40,700 nucleotides of DNA, taken from the IMG/VR virus record IMGVR_UViG_3300037487_000539, positions 1 through 40,700 of that record; one strand, given 5' to 3'. Shown in pieces: positions 1 to 8,468 of this stretch. Every line of letters begins with the position of its first letter. Position 1 is the first letter of the stretch. A model generated the notes under the pieces. It was not told where the DNA came from. It saw nothing but the letters and a program-made list of their open reading frames with translations, and ran no database searches. The position numbers were made by a program, and so were the translations under genes. This DNA comes from a virus.

Positions 1-1265
1 ACCTCGTCCATACCGATCTCGTGGACCCACAGCTTGTACCGGGAGACGTTGCTGTCCTCCGTCACGCGCAGGTTGCCTTCCTCGGTGATCCGCGCGTCCT
101 CGGCCTCCGTTATGCGGTAGGAGGTGGCGGTTATGGACGGCACCGAGCCCGTCATCAGGGGGCGGCGGAACACCGTAGGGAACTGAGCCGCAGAGCGGCC
201 CCCGTTGGCCAGCGCGGTGTCGTACCACGTGCCTTCGCGCACGTTGTATATCACGGCGTGATCAGGCTCGGTCGACGACCCCTTCGGGAAGCACCACCAG
301 ATTTCCCCGTACTTGGGAACCTTTAGGACAAACACCTTTTGGCGGCAGGAGTAGTTAAGATTGTCAAAGAAGAAGTTCAAATTGAACAGGTTAGGCACTT
401 CGCGAACGACGCCGTTGAACATCAGGAAGCGGTCCACGCCGCACCAATAGAACACGCCGTCGTACTCAATGACCGTGTTTGCGCCGAGGATGGAGGTTTG
501 AGCCGATATGGTGTCGAACTGAAACACTTCTGCGCCGCCGACAAAGGTGGCGCGGATCAGCGCATCCGCCGTCCAGAACAGCGCGGAGGGGGAGTTCCCC
601 GCGCCGCCGCGCACCGCATAGCCCCGCACGACTTTCTGCGAGGCGGCGTTTACGGAGCCCGAGCCCGCGCCGACAAAGTCCGTAGGGTCGCCCGCCACAG
701 AGAACGCGATGTACCCGTTGTCCCCGTAGAAGAAGGTGTACGGCTGGACGGATACGATGCCGCCGGTGGCACTGCCGCCGGTCGGTAGCGCTATGGGCAC
801 CAGCGGCGTCGTGGCGAACAAGTCCCCGTAGTACAGCTCCCCGCCGGTGCTGTTGCAGATGCAGTCCAGATTGGGCGCGACCTGCGCAATAAGGAGGGGC
901 GACGGGATGCCGCCGGACAGCAGGGTGGCCACGTCGAACTGCCACATGTTGCCGTCGTCAACAGTGAGCCCGGCAGGCGTGCGGTCGACGATGATGCTCG
1001 TGTTGTTTGTGTTGTCTATGTAGAAGCGCTCGACCAAGCTGGAAGACCCGGCGTGGACGTAGGTCAGGCTGTCCTGCGTGTACGCATTAAGCTCGCGCAC
1101 GAGGCCCTGAAGATACTTGTTAATGGAGCGATAGCCGCCGATCTTGCGCGGCAAGCCCCGCTGCCAGCGGACCCACTGCCCGTCGTTATAGCCCGTCCCC
1201 TCTAGGCGCGTACCGTCGCGCTTGATACCCGGTTCCGACTTTATCTGGATGAGTTTGGAGGCCAT
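1..1265 (-). CDS. P22 gp10-like tail/DNA-stabilisation protein (partial)
   Basis: This open frame starts with ATG at 1265 and runs off the left edge, so only about 421 N-terminal residues are visible. The start overlaps the stop of the preceding fibre gene (TAATG), which indicates translational coupling. The N-terminus has the pattern seen in podovirus packaged-DNA stabilisation or tail-nozzle proteins: a GxxRDGT stretch, then QWVRWQRGLPRKIGGYR, followed by repeated beta-strand segments rich in Trp, Tyr and Gly that suggest a propeller-like fold (for example GVFYWCGVDRFLMFNG and IWWCFPKG). In P22-type phages gp10 sits below the connector and helps close the tail after packaging. The assignment rests on recognising the family style and on the nearby connector genes; the C-terminus is not visible. 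Confidence 0.6.
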   Translation of the reverse strand, partial: MASKLIQIKSEPGIKRDGTRLEGTGYNDGQWVRWQRGLPRKIGGYRSINKYLQGLVRELNAYTQDSLTYVHAGSSSLVERFYIDNTNNTSIIVDRTPAGLTVDDGNMWQFDVATLLSGGIPSPLLIAQVAPNLDCICNSTGGELYYGDLFATTPLVPIALPTGGSATGGIVSVQPYTFFYGDNGYIAFSVAGDPTDFVGAGSGSVNAASQKVVRGYAVRGGAGNSPSALFWTADALIRATFVGGAEVFQFDTISAQTSILGANTVIEYDGVFYWCGVDRFLMFNGVVREVPNLFNLNFFFDNLNYSCRQKVFVLKVPKYGEIWWCFPKGSSTEPDHAVIYNVREGTWYDTALANGGRSAAQFPTVFRRPLMTGSVPSITATSYRITEAEDARITEEGNLRVTEDSNVSRYKLWVHEIGMDE

Positions 1266-3199
1266 TACACGAAGGGGGTGACAGAGGCGAGGACGGTGAA
1301 CGTGGCTGCTGCGGTTTTGATGACGGTGTAAGTGTAGACGTCAATACCCGAGGCATTGCCCGCCGTAGGCACCGCGCTCTGCCACTTTATCGTGACGCCG
1401 ACCGTTGTGCCGTCCACCTGCACGGCACTGTTGTAGTACGCGGTAGCCCCTTGGGTGACGAGGAAAGCCGCCGTGATACTCTCACCCGTTGCCATTGCCG
1501 TGTTCAGCGTCGTGCCGGAGGAGGCGCGCAGGTTCGTCGTCCAGTTAGCCGAGGCGTTGGTCGTGTAGTAGAGGACGCTCTGGGTTGTGATGTCGTAGTT
1601 AATGGTGCCCGTTGCCGCTATGGCACTGATCGTGGCGGTCTCTAGGGCGTTGACGAACTTAGCCGCCAAGACACTGGTCGAGCCGGTGAACGTCTGCTTG
1701 CCAGTCCACGGGCTGGCTGCAGTGTAGTCCAGCGCAATGGTGCCGGAGGTGGTGATCGCGCCGCCCGTCAGGCCCGTGCCCGCCGTAATGCTCGTAACCG
1801 TACCGCCAGCCCCCGGAGCCGCAATGGTAATAGAACCAGCGCCGGGCGTGATTGTTATGCCGCTGCCTGCCGTCAGAGACGTTTTGGTGAGCGTGTTGCC
1901 AGTGGTGTTGCCGATCAGCAGTTGGCCGTTTGTGAAGGAGGACTGACCACTGCCGCCCTGCGCCACAGACAACGCCGTCGTCAGACCCGTCAAAGAGGTG
2001 ATGTCACTATTGGCACCGTCAGCGGCACCGCCAATGGCCGTTCGCGCCGCCGCTGCACTCGCCGCCGTGAAGACCGCGATGCCCACGGACGTGCCGCCGA
2101 GGTTTACACGCGCCCCTGACGCGGTCGTAGACCCAGTACCACCGTCAGAGATGGAGATGGGGACGGCGATGGAGGCGGTGTCAGCCTTGAGGACGCTCGT
2201 CCCGTCGCAGTAGTAGATGCCGCGCGATCCGCGCGTGACGGTGAGTGGCGCGGCCTGCGTAGAGGTCGCGATGCTCAGCGTGAAGGAGCCGCCGGTCGTG
2301 TCGTTTGCGACCCAGTACTGCTGCGTTGTCGCGGGCACGTAGACGACCATGTTGGCGGTGAGGACGCCGACAAACTGGTACGCAATGCGGTTGAGTTCTG
2401 CGCCGCTGAGCGTGTACGGCGACGTTTGGCTGGTTATGCTGATCGACGTGTAGTCGAAGGCGAATACCGGGTCTTGCCCCAGTCCGATTGTCCAGAACGA
2501 GACGCCGTCGGTGACCACGGTGGCGCTGTCGGCGGGGCGTAGGACAAGGGTGGCCGCGCCGTTGATCAGGTCGCTGCCTGCGGCGGTAAGGGTCAGGTTT
2601 CCCGTGCCGTCGTTGCGCAGGGAGACGAACCAGTTATTGCCCGCCGTCGACGCGGCAGGCAGCGTAACCGTACCCAAGCCGCCGTCCCACACATACGCGC
2701 CCGCCCGGTCTGCCGCGCCAAACGTGTAGCTGGTGTTGAACACCGTGACCGGTTCCGACTGCGCCAACGTAGCGCCCTGCGCTACGAGACCGTATCCGGC
2801 CAGCGCGGCGGCTTGCGCGCTCGTCGTAGCCGCCCCGAACTGGAACGCGCGCCACGTCCCCGTCGTAGTGGTGTTGTCTGTCAGATACAGCTCCCACTGC
2901 GTGCCGCTGGGGATGCTGATGAGCGTGGTGCCGGTGTAGCTCTTCACCGTAAAGGTGGTGGCCGCGACGTTATTAAACAGGATGGTCTGGCCGACGCCCG
3001 CCTGCGTGGCGTTCGGCATGCTGATGGAAAACGCGCCGTTGGAGGTAACATCGAAGATGCGGGCGACGACATTGTTGCCCGTGCTGGCCTCAAGGGGCCA
3101 CTCCAGCGTGATGTTGGCGGTCAGCGTAAGCGAGAGATACGAGACGTCGGACGGGTAGATGGTGTTTCCGCCAAAAACCTGCGTGTAGGAATTAGGCAT
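1265..3199 (-). CDS. Tail fibre protein
   Basis: A 644-residue protein rich in Thr, Ala, Ser and Gly, with almost no Cys and regularly spaced short beta-strand motifs, as in phage tail fibres. Fibre-type motifs are visible: SDGGTGSTTASGAR and AQGGSGQSSFTNGQLLIGN in the middle, and a GTGLTGG segment after them. The last 130 residues or so form a separate module (ATGTINYDITTQSV ... GNASGIDVYTYTV) that recurs in the small gene at 10218-10673. The ATG at 3199 follows an AAGGAGG ribosome-binding site that lies inside the last codons of the upstream adaptor gene, so the two genes abut. Role inferred: part of the tail fibre or receptor-binding apparatus. No catalytic motif is seen. Confidence 0.75.
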   Translation of the reverse strand: MPNSYTQVFGGNTIYPSDVSYLSLTLTANITLEWPLEASTGNNVVARIFDVTSNGAFSISMPNATQAGVGQTILFNNVAATTFTVKSYTGTTLISIPSGTQWELYLTDNTTTTGTWRAFQFGAATTSAQAAALAGYGLVAQGATLAQSEPVTVFNTSYTFGAADRAGAYVWDGGLGTVTLPAASTAGNNWFVSLRNDGTGNLTLTAAGSDLINGAATLVLRPADSATVVTDGVSFWTIGLGQDPVFAFDYTSISITSQTSPYTLSGAELNRIAYQFVGVLTANMVVYVPATTQQYWVANDTTGGSFTLSIATSTQAAPLTVTRGSRGIYYCDGTSVLKADTASIAVPISISDGGTGSTTASGARVNLGGTSVGIAVFTAASAAAARTAIGGAADGANSDITSLTGLTTALSVAQGGSGQSSFTNGQLLIGNTTGNTLTKTSLTAGSGITITPGAGSITIAAPGAGGTVTSITAGTGLTGGAITTSGTIALDYTAASPWTGKQTFTGSTSVLAAKFVNALETATISAIAATGTINYDITTQSVLYYTTNASANWTTNLRASSGTTLNTAMATGESITAAFLVTQGATAYYNSAVQVDGTTVGVTIKWQSAVPTAGNASGIDVYTYTVIKTAAATFTVLASVTPFV

Positions 3200-3853
3200 C
3201 TATGCCTCCTTACGAACGGCGGAGCGATCAAGAATTTTGGCGAGGTCTTCGCCGTTCAGCATGGCTGCCGCGCGGTCGTACATCTGCTGCCACACCGGGA
3301 TGCGCTCGTCGTTCTTGAGAAATGGAGTGGCCTCCAGCAGCGTGGCGTACAGCAGTATCTGCGGCGCGTACTCGGTGAGCCAGTTCGTCTGGTTCTCCTC
3401 GTCCAGTAGGACGGGCAGCTCGTAGAACAGCACCTCGAAGGGGTAGGCGTCGTCCGGCGTCGGCACGACCAACCAGTTTCCGTAGTTGTAGTCCCCGTAG
3501 AACACCGGCTGCTCTTCTTGCGTGGCGTCGGGCCAGTACGTGCGCATGTACTCGTAGTCGCGGATGAACAGGAAGGTGCGGGTGTCGTTGGTGGTGCCCG
3601 TACCGATGTTGAAGCTGACGGTGTCGCGCCAGCGATCCGGCTTCGGGTAGACCGACTGCCCCGCCGCCATGGTGCCCGTGACGACGTTGATAAAGCCTTG
3701 GATTTTAAGCTCGCGCGCGATGCGGCGCTCGGCCAAATTAATGAGGCGCGGGAGCTGCTCAAAGAACACGGGGTCTGCCGCAAAGCTATCGCCGCGCTCT
3801 AAGTAGCGCTGCACGTCGTCTTTCAGCGTTGTAAAAGTCGTAGTGGTGGCCAT
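3200..3853 (-). CDS. Head-tail adaptor protein (SU10 adaptor-like)
   Basis: A 217-residue protein with the look of the podovirus adaptor that docks under the portal (T7 gp11, P22 gp4 and SU10 adaptor type). The N-terminal helix contains DDVQRYLERGD, then LPRLINLAERRIARELKIQGF, a hallmark helical segment of this family; a beta-rich middle (IRDYEYMRTYWPD, GNWLVVPTPDDAYPFEVLFYELP) and C-terminal helices (EYAPQILLYATLLEATPFLKND) follow. An AAAGGTG site precedes the ATG. It sits between a DUF5872-like gene and a fibre gene, next to a gp10-like protein, which fits a tail-assembly role. Upstream is an unusually long gap of 119 bp with a possible promoter. Confidence 0.8.
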   Translation of the reverse strand: MATTTTFTTLKDDVQRYLERGDSFAADPVFFEQLPRLINLAERRIARELKIQGFINVVTGTMAAGQSVYPKPDRWRDTVSFNIGTGTTNDTRTFLFIRDYEYMRTYWPDATQEEQPVFYGDYNYGNWLVVPTPDDAYPFEVLFYELPVLLDEENQTNWLTEYAPQILLYATLLEATPFLKNDERIPVWQQMYDRAAAMLNGEDLAKILDRSAVRKEA

Positions 3854-3920
3854 ACAGCACCTTTTAGAGGGCTATTTGGACGCCGCAGCTCTGGTCTAAG
3901 CCTCGACCGTCAAACGCAAT

Positions 3921-3949
3921 TTTGTAGCGCAATTAACGCAGGGTGTCAC
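3921..3949 (-). promoter_or_regulatory. Putative sigma70-type promoter before the adaptor gene
   Basis: Reading the minus strand, GTGACA (3949-3944) and TACAAA (3926-3921) are separated by exactly 17 bases, matching 5/6 and 4/6 of the -35 and -10 consensus. The site lies in the longest gap (3854-3972) of an otherwise overlapping late gene cluster, where an internal promoter would be expected. No other feature was seen in that gap. Confidence 0.4.
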
Positions 3950-3972
3950 CTGCTAGGGCCGTCAACGCGCAC

Positions 3973-4386
3973 TTACCGAAACTGGGCCGTTTTCTTAACG
4001 GCGAAGGCGGGCTGTCGAACGAACTGCTCTCCACGCGCTGTGCCCTCCCGCTTGGCCTTGGTCGTCGCCGCGTACTCTTTCGAAGATAGCGCGGCCAAAG
4101 CCTTCTTGGGCAGATACCGCTCGCCGGTGGCATTGGGGCCTTGCGTGGAAGGTTTGCCGGACTTGGTCCCCCAATCCTCCTTGCCCCACTTGGAAAGCGA
4201 CTTCTGCGCGGCGGTTTTAGGACCACGATAACCGCCGCCAGACGCCTTGTATTTTTGCGTGGAGAGCTGTGCCTTACGGGCAGACCACTGACCGGGGTTT
4301 CCCCCCTTACTGGACGCCTTTACGCTGGCAACAATGCGTTTCCACTTGCCCTCGTCTGTGCGGGACGATTTTTCGTGCTCGGCCAT
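3973..4386 (-). CDS. Small basic protein, DUF5872-like
   Basis: A 137-residue, strongly basic protein. The middle contains the phrase KGGNPGQWSARKAQL followed by YKASGGGYRG, which I recognise as the signature of the DUF5872 family; proteins with it occur in phages and bacteria and have no known function. The rest is rich in Lys, Ser and Gly (KRIVASVKASSKGG, KAALAALSSKEYAATTKAK). The charge suggests nucleic-acid or virion association, but that is inference. The ribosome-binding site before the ATG at 4386 is weak. The gene lies between the lysis cassette and the adaptor gene. Confidence 0.6.
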   Translation of the reverse strand: MAEHEKSSRTDEGKWKRIVASVKASSKGGNPGQWSARKAQLSTQKYKASGGGYRGPKTAAQKSLSKWGKEDWGTKSGKPSTQGPNATGERYLPKKALAALSSKEYAATTKAKREGTARGEQFVRQPAFAVKKTAQFR

Positions 4387-4395
4387 AGCGTTTTG

Positions 4396-4557
4396 CTATC
4401 GCATGCCGCTGCGCAGGGTCGCACCCAGAAGCGCCGTGACAGCCAGTTGCGCCGCCTGCATGGCAGTAGCGTCGCCCGTGGCATAACTTGCGCCTGCGCC
4501 GAGGATCGACATAGCCGCCACGACGTAGGTCTTCTTACCGCGTAGGATACCAAACAT
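4396..4557 (-). CDS. Small membrane protein, holin candidate
   Basis: A 53-residue protein beginning MFGILRGKKTYVVAA. I chose the ATG at 4557 because a good AAGGAG site lies 6 bases upstream; a longer frame reaching 4587 would overlap the previous gene and has no such site. There is a short basic N-terminus (RGKK), a hydrophobic stretch to about residue 24, a short polar turn (TGDAT), and a second hydrophobic stretch (AAQLAVTALLGATL), so two membrane segments are likely. Small proteins of this form next to endolysin genes are often holins. The stop codon of the upstream gene is part of the ribosome-binding site. Confidence 0.6.
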   Translation of the reverse strand: MFGILRGKKTYVVAAMSILGAGASYATGDATAMQAAQLAVTALLGATLRSGMR

Positions 4558-4567
4558 AGTCGTCTCC

Positions 4568-5131
4568 TTATTGGGGAATAGGACCACCCACCGGATAGGT
4601 TACGCCGACAGGGGCTTGGGTTACAACTTTCGTACCGGCGGGCACTGGGCCCCCGGCGACGTTCTCATGCACGGGGCCGTAGCACTTGGCGAGGCGCACA
4701 CCGTTTACACGCTTCGGCTCTAAGGTGCAGGCGAAGCTGAACATGTTGCTCAGGCCGTTGCCGGGGCTCGTGACAAACGTGCGGATGACGGCCTTGTCAT
4801 TGCGTGACCAGTTAGGGGCCTGCGGGAACTTATCCCGGTACTGGTAGAGGCTCCAGACTTGGTTAGGGCCGGGTTGATCGCAGGAGCCCGTCATATTGCC
4901 ACCAGCCACATCAGCAATGGCTGGGCCACGCAGGACGGGACAGACCGCAACCGCTTCAGCGTACCTAGCCGTGCCGCCACCCTCGACGTTCACGGTGATC
5001 ATCTTGCCCGTCAGCGTCGCCGGTGAGGCAGCGCAGAGCGCAAAGTCCTGATGGCAGATTTGGTAGCTGCTGGCGTGGGCCGGGGCCGACACGCAGACCG
5101 CGAGAGCGGCGAGGATAGCGATACGGTTCAT
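4568..5131 (-). CDS. Secreted protein of unknown function in the lysis cassette
   Basis: A 187-residue protein with a clear signal peptide: MNRIAILAALAVCVSAPAHA, with a likely signal peptidase I site after AHA. The mature part has six cysteines (CHQDFALC, CPVL, SCDQP, FACTL, AKCYG), suggesting disulfides in the periplasm. I do not recognise a family. The start overlaps the stop of the endolysin gene (ATGA), so it is translated together with the lysis genes. It could be a lysis accessory, a superinfection-exclusion protein or an envelope modifier; the sequence does not decide between these. Confidence 0.6.
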   Translation of the reverse strand: MNRIAILAALAVCVSAPAHASSYQICHQDFALCAASPATLTGKMITVNVEGGGTARYAEAVAVCPVLRGPAIADVAGGNMTGSCDQPGPNQVWSLYQYRDKFPQAPNWSRNDKAVIRTFVTSPGNGLSNMFSFACTLEPKRVNGVRLAKCYGPVHENVAGGPVPAGTKVVTQAPVGVTYPVGGPIPQ

Positions 5132-5547
5132 GGTGTTTTACCCGCCTGTAGTTCTGCCAGCGTCAAGCCGCCCGTCCATTGGAAGTGAGGAAACTCTTTG
5201 AAACGCTTCCAGTTGCCTGCCCACTCAAGCCCCTGCGCCACGCCTAGAGCGCCCACCTTCTGCCAGAGTGTAGCATCTTCGCCCGTCGTACCCCAAACTG
5301 GCTTGCCGTTGCGCAGTGGCACGACATCGTAGGCCAGTCGGTAGTTGTGCATCGACTTACCGGGCCTAGCCTTGGTGACGACCCTGCCGGGGGTGGTGCG
5401 GCCTTGAGCGTACAATACGGCCTGTTCCTCGGGGCTGCGGTAGGTCGAGGTGATGATCAAAGATATGCCCGCCTCCTCACACGCCGCGATGTGCGCACGG
5501 CACTTGGCCTGTAGGGTCGGATGCAGGTCTTCGATCTTCCGGCTCAT
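5128..5547 (-). CDS. Endolysin, M15-family L-alanyl-D-glutamate peptidase
   Basis: A 139-residue protein with the zinc-peptidase pattern of T5-type endolysins and CwlK: the helix before it ends in TSTYRSPEEQAVLYAQGR (residues 34-50), then SMHNYRLAYDV (His67 and Asp74 as zinc ligands), and a terminal HFQW (His121 as third ligand). It should cut the peptide side chain of peptidoglycan and lyse the host. No signal peptide is present, so it needs a holin. The ATG at 5547 overlaps the stop of the upstream small gene (ATGA); a GTG 18 bases further upstream is possible but less likely. Length is typical for the family. Confidence 0.9.
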   Translation of the reverse strand: MSRKIEDLHPTLQAKCRAHIAACEEAGISLIITSTYRSPEEQAVLYAQGRTTPGRVVTKARPGKSMHNYRLAYDVVPLRNGKPVWGTTGEDATLWQKVGALGVAQGLEWAGNWKRFKEFPHFQWTGGLTLAELQAGKTP

Positions 5548-5717
5548 GTCTGCGCCACCTGCCACGCTATAGCGCCCAGCGCGACGATGATGGACCCAGC
5601 CGCGGCTAGCAGAATACTCTCCAACCGTCTGAGGCGAGCGTTAATACTGCCGTAGCGTTCGGCGCAGACCGCCTCGTGCGTGGAGAGTTTACTGCCGACT
5701 TCGTTCGCTGTGGTCAT
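5544..5717 (-). CDS. Small membrane protein with one transmembrane segment, holin-like
   Basis: A 57-residue protein (MTTANEVGSKLSTHEAV...). The first half is soluble and charged, with a short helix (YGSINARLRRLESI), and the second half is a single hydrophobic segment (LLAAAGSIIVALGAIAW). This layout resembles XhlA-type or other small phage membrane proteins located directly before the endolysin. I start at ATG 5717; a GTG nine bases upstream would add three residues. Its stop codon overlaps the endolysin start. Together with the 53-residue membrane protein downstream it gives the cassette two holin or antiholin candidates. Confidence 0.6.
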   Translation of the reverse strand: MTTANEVGSKLSTHEAVCAERYGSINARLRRLESILLAAAGSIIVALGAIAWQVAQT

Positions 5718-5726
5718 GGGGGTCAC

Positions 5727-6881
5727 TTAGGTTTTAATGGCTAACGAAGCATAAAATCCTCCCGACACCGCAGACCACGTTGTCAATCCGCCGACTTGCT
5801 TGGGTGAGGAGTAGGAAGTCGTATTGCCGAGGCCAAGCTGACCTCTATTGTTATAACCCCACGCCCACAAAGCGCCGTTTGTAGTAGTGGCTAAAGAATG
5901 TGCGAGGCCGGAATTGGACGCTGCCGCCGTGGACCAATTTGTCAATGCGCCGACTTGCACAGGCGAAGATCGGGCAGTTGTATTTCCAAGGCCAAGCTGA
6001 CCTCTATTGTTATAACCCCAAGACCAGAGTGTACCATCTGTTTTAACGGCTAACGCAAAATTACCTGTTCCCGAAGACGCTTTAGACCATGTTGTCAGTG
6101 CGCCGACTTGTTTGGGTGAGGAGTAGGCGGTCAAATTACCGAGGCCTAGAACGCCGTTGGTGTTAGCCCCCCACGACCACAACGTGCCGTCTGTTTTAAC
6201 AGCCATCGTGCTGTTAGGTCCACCCGACACCGTAGCCCACGTTGTCAATGCACCGACTTGCATGGGCGAGGAGTAAGAGAAGGGGCCGTTAAGACCAAGC
6301 TGTCCGCTACCGTTCTCCCCCCACGCCCACAACGTGCCGTTTGTTTTGATGGCTAACGAGAAATTTTGGCCTGCCGACACCGTAGCCCACGCTGTCAATG
6401 CACCGACTTGTTTGGGTGACGAATAATTGGTTATGTTGCCAAGGCCAAGTTGGCCGGAGGCGTTACGCCCCCACGACCAAAGCGTGCCATCGGTTTTAAC
6501 GGCTAACGAATGTACATCAGCACCACCTCCCGCCGACACTTTAGACCAAGTTGTTAATGCGCCAATTTGTTTGGGTGACGAATAATTAACCGTGTTTCCC
6601 TGACCAAGTCTGCCTTGATAACCCCTTCCCCACGACCACATTGTGCCGTCTGTCTTGACGGCTAAAGCAAGAGAATTTCCGCCCGACACCGTAGCCCACG
6701 TTGTCAATGCACCGACTTGTTTGGGTGACGAATAATTGGTTATGTTGCCAAGGCCAAGTTGGCCAAAACCATTGTATCCCCACGACCACAAACCACCGGG
6801 ACCGGGAACAAAAGGACCTGCCGCACCAAACAGCCCAAAGCCTCTGGCAGACGCTGCGCCTCTGGTGAAAATCGTGGGCAT
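5727..6881 (-). CDS. RCC1-repeat beta-propeller protein, copy 1
   Basis: A 384-residue protein made of seven RCC1-type repeats of about 50 residues, each with the phrase LWSWG-x5-GQLGLGN, then YSSPKQVGALTTW, and ending in LAVKTDGT. Seven repeats are the number needed to close a seven-bladed propeller. The first 30 residues (RGAASARGFGLF, then PGPG) are shared with the copy at 6950-8095. There is no signal peptide or enzyme motif. RCC1 propellers bind protein partners or surfaces; in this tail-gene context a virion surface or receptor-binding role is likely but unproven. The start region repeats the sequence GTAAG-ATG-CCC found at the second copy. Confidence 0.85.
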   Translation of the reverse strand: MPTIFTRGAASARGFGLFGAAGPFVPGPGGLWSWGYNGFGQLGLGNITNYSSPKQVGALTTWATVSGGNSLALAVKTDGTMWSWGRGYQGRLGQGNTVNYSSPKQIGALTTWSKVSAGGGADVHSLAVKTDGTLWSWGRNASGQLGLGNITNYSSPKQVGALTAWATVSAGQNFSLAIKTNGTLWAWGENGSGQLGLNGPFSYSSPMQVGALTTWATVSGGPNSTMAVKTDGTLWSWGANTNGVLGLGNLTAYSSPKQVGALTTWSKASSGTGNFALAVKTDGTLWSWGYNNRGQLGLGNTTARSSPVQVGALTNWSTAAASNSGLAHSLATTTNGALWAWGYNNRGQLGLGNTTSYSSPKQVGGLTTWSAVSGGFYASLAIKT

Positions 6882-6882
6882 C

Positions 6883-6939
6883 TTACGGCACCGCGTCTAG
6901 GTTGCGGTGGGCCGCTGCAGCTTGGGTGGCGGTGATCAT
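6883..6939 (-). pseudogene. Remnant of the 3' end of the chaperone-like gene
   Basis: On the minus strand this short frame encodes 18 residues ending NLDAVP-stop, directly before the start of RCC1 copy 1. The intact chaperone-like gene at 8097-8468 ends DLDAVP-stop at the same distance from the start of RCC1 copy 2, and the bases around the stop (GACGC-G-GT-CCGTAAGATG) match. It is best read as the leftover of a tandem duplication of a chaperone-plus-RCC1 block in which most of one chaperone copy was lost. It might still be translated as a short leader peptide. Confidence 0.6.
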
Positions 6940-6949
6940 GGAGCAGCCC

Positions 6950-8095
6950 TTACGTGTAGATGCCTGCAGCAAAGAAGGAGCCCCCCGACGCCACAGACCA
7001 CGTTGTCAGAGCGCCGACCTGCTTTGGCGAACTATAGCTGGTCAAGTTGCCGAGGCCAAGCTGGCCAGAACCGCCGTTCCCCCACGACCACAATGTGCCA
7101 TCGGTCTTGATAGCTAATCCAAATTTGTAGCCGTCCCCCGCTATCTTAGACCACGTCGTTAGTGCGCCGATCTGCTTGGGTGAGGAGTAGTCGGTCGTGT
7201 TGCCGAGACCAAGCCGACCTAGAGAGCCCTGCCCCCACGCCCACATCGTGCCGTCTGTCTTGATGGCAAACGAGGCGTAGGCGTTTCCTCCCGACACCTT
7301 AGACCACGCTGTCAGTGCACCGACCTGCACGGGCGAGGAGTATGCCGTGGTGTTGCCAAGGCCGCACGAGCCCGAGAAGTTTGCTCCCCACGACCAGAGG
7401 GTGCCGTTGGTCTTGACGGCCAGTGCGTGGAAATTCCCGCCCGACACCGTAGCCCACGCTGTCAGTGCGCCAATCTGTTTGGGTGAAGAGTAGGAGGTTG
7501 TGTTGCCGAGGCCGAGTTTGCCGTAGGCGCCTTGCCCCCACGACCACAGTGTGCCGTCGGTCTTGACGGCTAACACAGCACCACCCATGTCTTCCACCGT
7601 AGCCCAGTTTGTCAGTGCGCCGACTTGCTTGGGTGATGAGTAGGAAGTCGTATTGCCGAGACCGAGTTTTCCGTAGGCATTGCTTCCCCACGACCACAGC
7701 GTGCCATCGGTCTTGATAGCTAACCCAAAATTTGACCCCGCCGTCACCTTAGACCACGCGGTCAGTGCGCCAACCTGCACGGGCGATGAACGGTTGGTGA
7801 CGTCGCCAAGGCCAAGTTGACCAAAAGCGTTATACCCCCACGACCAGAGCGTGCCGTCGGTTTTGACGGCGAGACCCGAAGATGCGCCCGCCGACACCGT
7901 AGCCCACGTCGTCAGCGCGCCAACATGCTTGGGCGAGGAGTACTGAGTTGTATTGCCAATACCAAGGTTGCCGCTGGCGTTGTTCCCCCACGACCACAGA
8001 CCGGGTCCGGGGACGGGAGGAGGCCCAGCAGCAGCGGCACGGAACAGCCCAAAGCCTCTGGCCGACGCTACGCCCCGTCTGCTGAGCGCGGGCAT
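6950..8095 (-). CDS. RCC1-repeat beta-propeller protein, copy 2
   Basis: A 381-residue protein with seven RCC1 repeats (LWSWGNNASGNLGIGN, LWSWGYNAFGQLGLGD, and so on). N-terminal sequence RGVASARGFGLFRAA and a Pro/Gly linker precede the first blade and are shared with copy 1. Blades differ mainly in the loop after WSWG and in the residues before LAVKTDGT, as expected if loop surfaces are under diversifying pressure while the propeller core is kept. The gene begins one base after the stop of the chaperone-like gene. It ends at 6950, and the sequence after it differs from the 3' flank shared by copies 1 and 3. Confidence 0.85.
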   Translation of the reverse strand: MPALSRRGVASARGFGLFRAAAAGPPPVPGPGLWSWGNNASGNLGIGNTTQYSSPKHVGALTTWATVSAGASSGLAVKTDGTLWSWGYNAFGQLGLGDVTNRSSPVQVGALTAWSKVTAGSNFGLAIKTDGTLWSWGSNAYGKLGLGNTTSYSSPKQVGALTNWATVEDMGGAVLAVKTDGTLWSWGQGAYGKLGLGNTTSYSSPKQIGALTAWATVSGGNFHALAVKTNGTLWSWGANFSGSCGLGNTTAYSSPVQVGALTAWSKVSGGNAYASFAIKTDGTMWAWGQGSLGRLGLGNTTDYSSPKQIGALTTWSKIAGDGYKFGLAIKTDGTLWSWGNGGSGQLGLGNLTSYSSPKQVGALTTWSVASGGSFFAAGIYT

Positions 8096-8096
8096 C

Positions 8097-8468
8097 TTAC
8101 GGGACTGCGTCTAGGTCGTCGTGCGTCTGTGCGGCTTCGATGGCGGCGACGCGGGTAAGATACAGTGCCTGTGCCGCGACCGGATCGAAGTCCGCCTCGT
8201 TGGTGCCGGGTTCGCCCTTCTTAGACAAGAACTCGGCATGAGCGAGCATACTGACTTTGCGGTCTTCAACCGAGACGGCCTCGACCGGCCAGACAATCTC
8301 AACGGGCGTCTTCGTCAGGTCAAAATAGTGTTGCCCATAGACCTCACGATAGGCCGTAACGGTAGGGCGGACCTCAATGGCGTCGCGCCAACCGTCTTCA
8401 CCGGCAGGGGGCGGCGTGTCCCAGCACTGAACGACGACATCGTTAGAAACCTTAACCCACATTGGCAT
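8097..8468 (-). CDS. Tail-fibre assembly chaperone-like protein
   Basis: A 123-residue protein with no sure family match. The C-terminus (ALYLTRVAAIEAAQTHDDLDAVP) has the look of the C-terminal helix of phage tail-fibre assembly chaperones, which commonly end in an AAxTxEELDAI-like phrase and are encoded next to fibre genes. The N-terminal half is rich in Trp, Val and Asp and likely forms strands. It overlaps the upstream sulfotransferase fusion gene by 17 bases; a GAGGAAG site precedes the ATG. Position directly before a propeller gene and the decayed copy before another propeller suggest that it serves the propeller proteins, for instance in folding or attachment. Confidence 0.5.
   Translation of the reverse strand: MPMWVKVSNDVVVQCWDTPPPAGEDGWRDAIEVRPTVTAYREVYGQHYFDLTKTPVEIVWPVEAVSVEDRKVSMLAHAEFLSKKGEPGTNEADFDPVAAQALYLTRVAAIEAAQTHDDLDAVP

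Noticed and set aside
5727-8095. Eukaryotic contamination suggested by RCC1 repeats
   Set aside because: The genes are intron-free, coupled to phage tail and lysis genes, and of bacterial-type repeat sequence.
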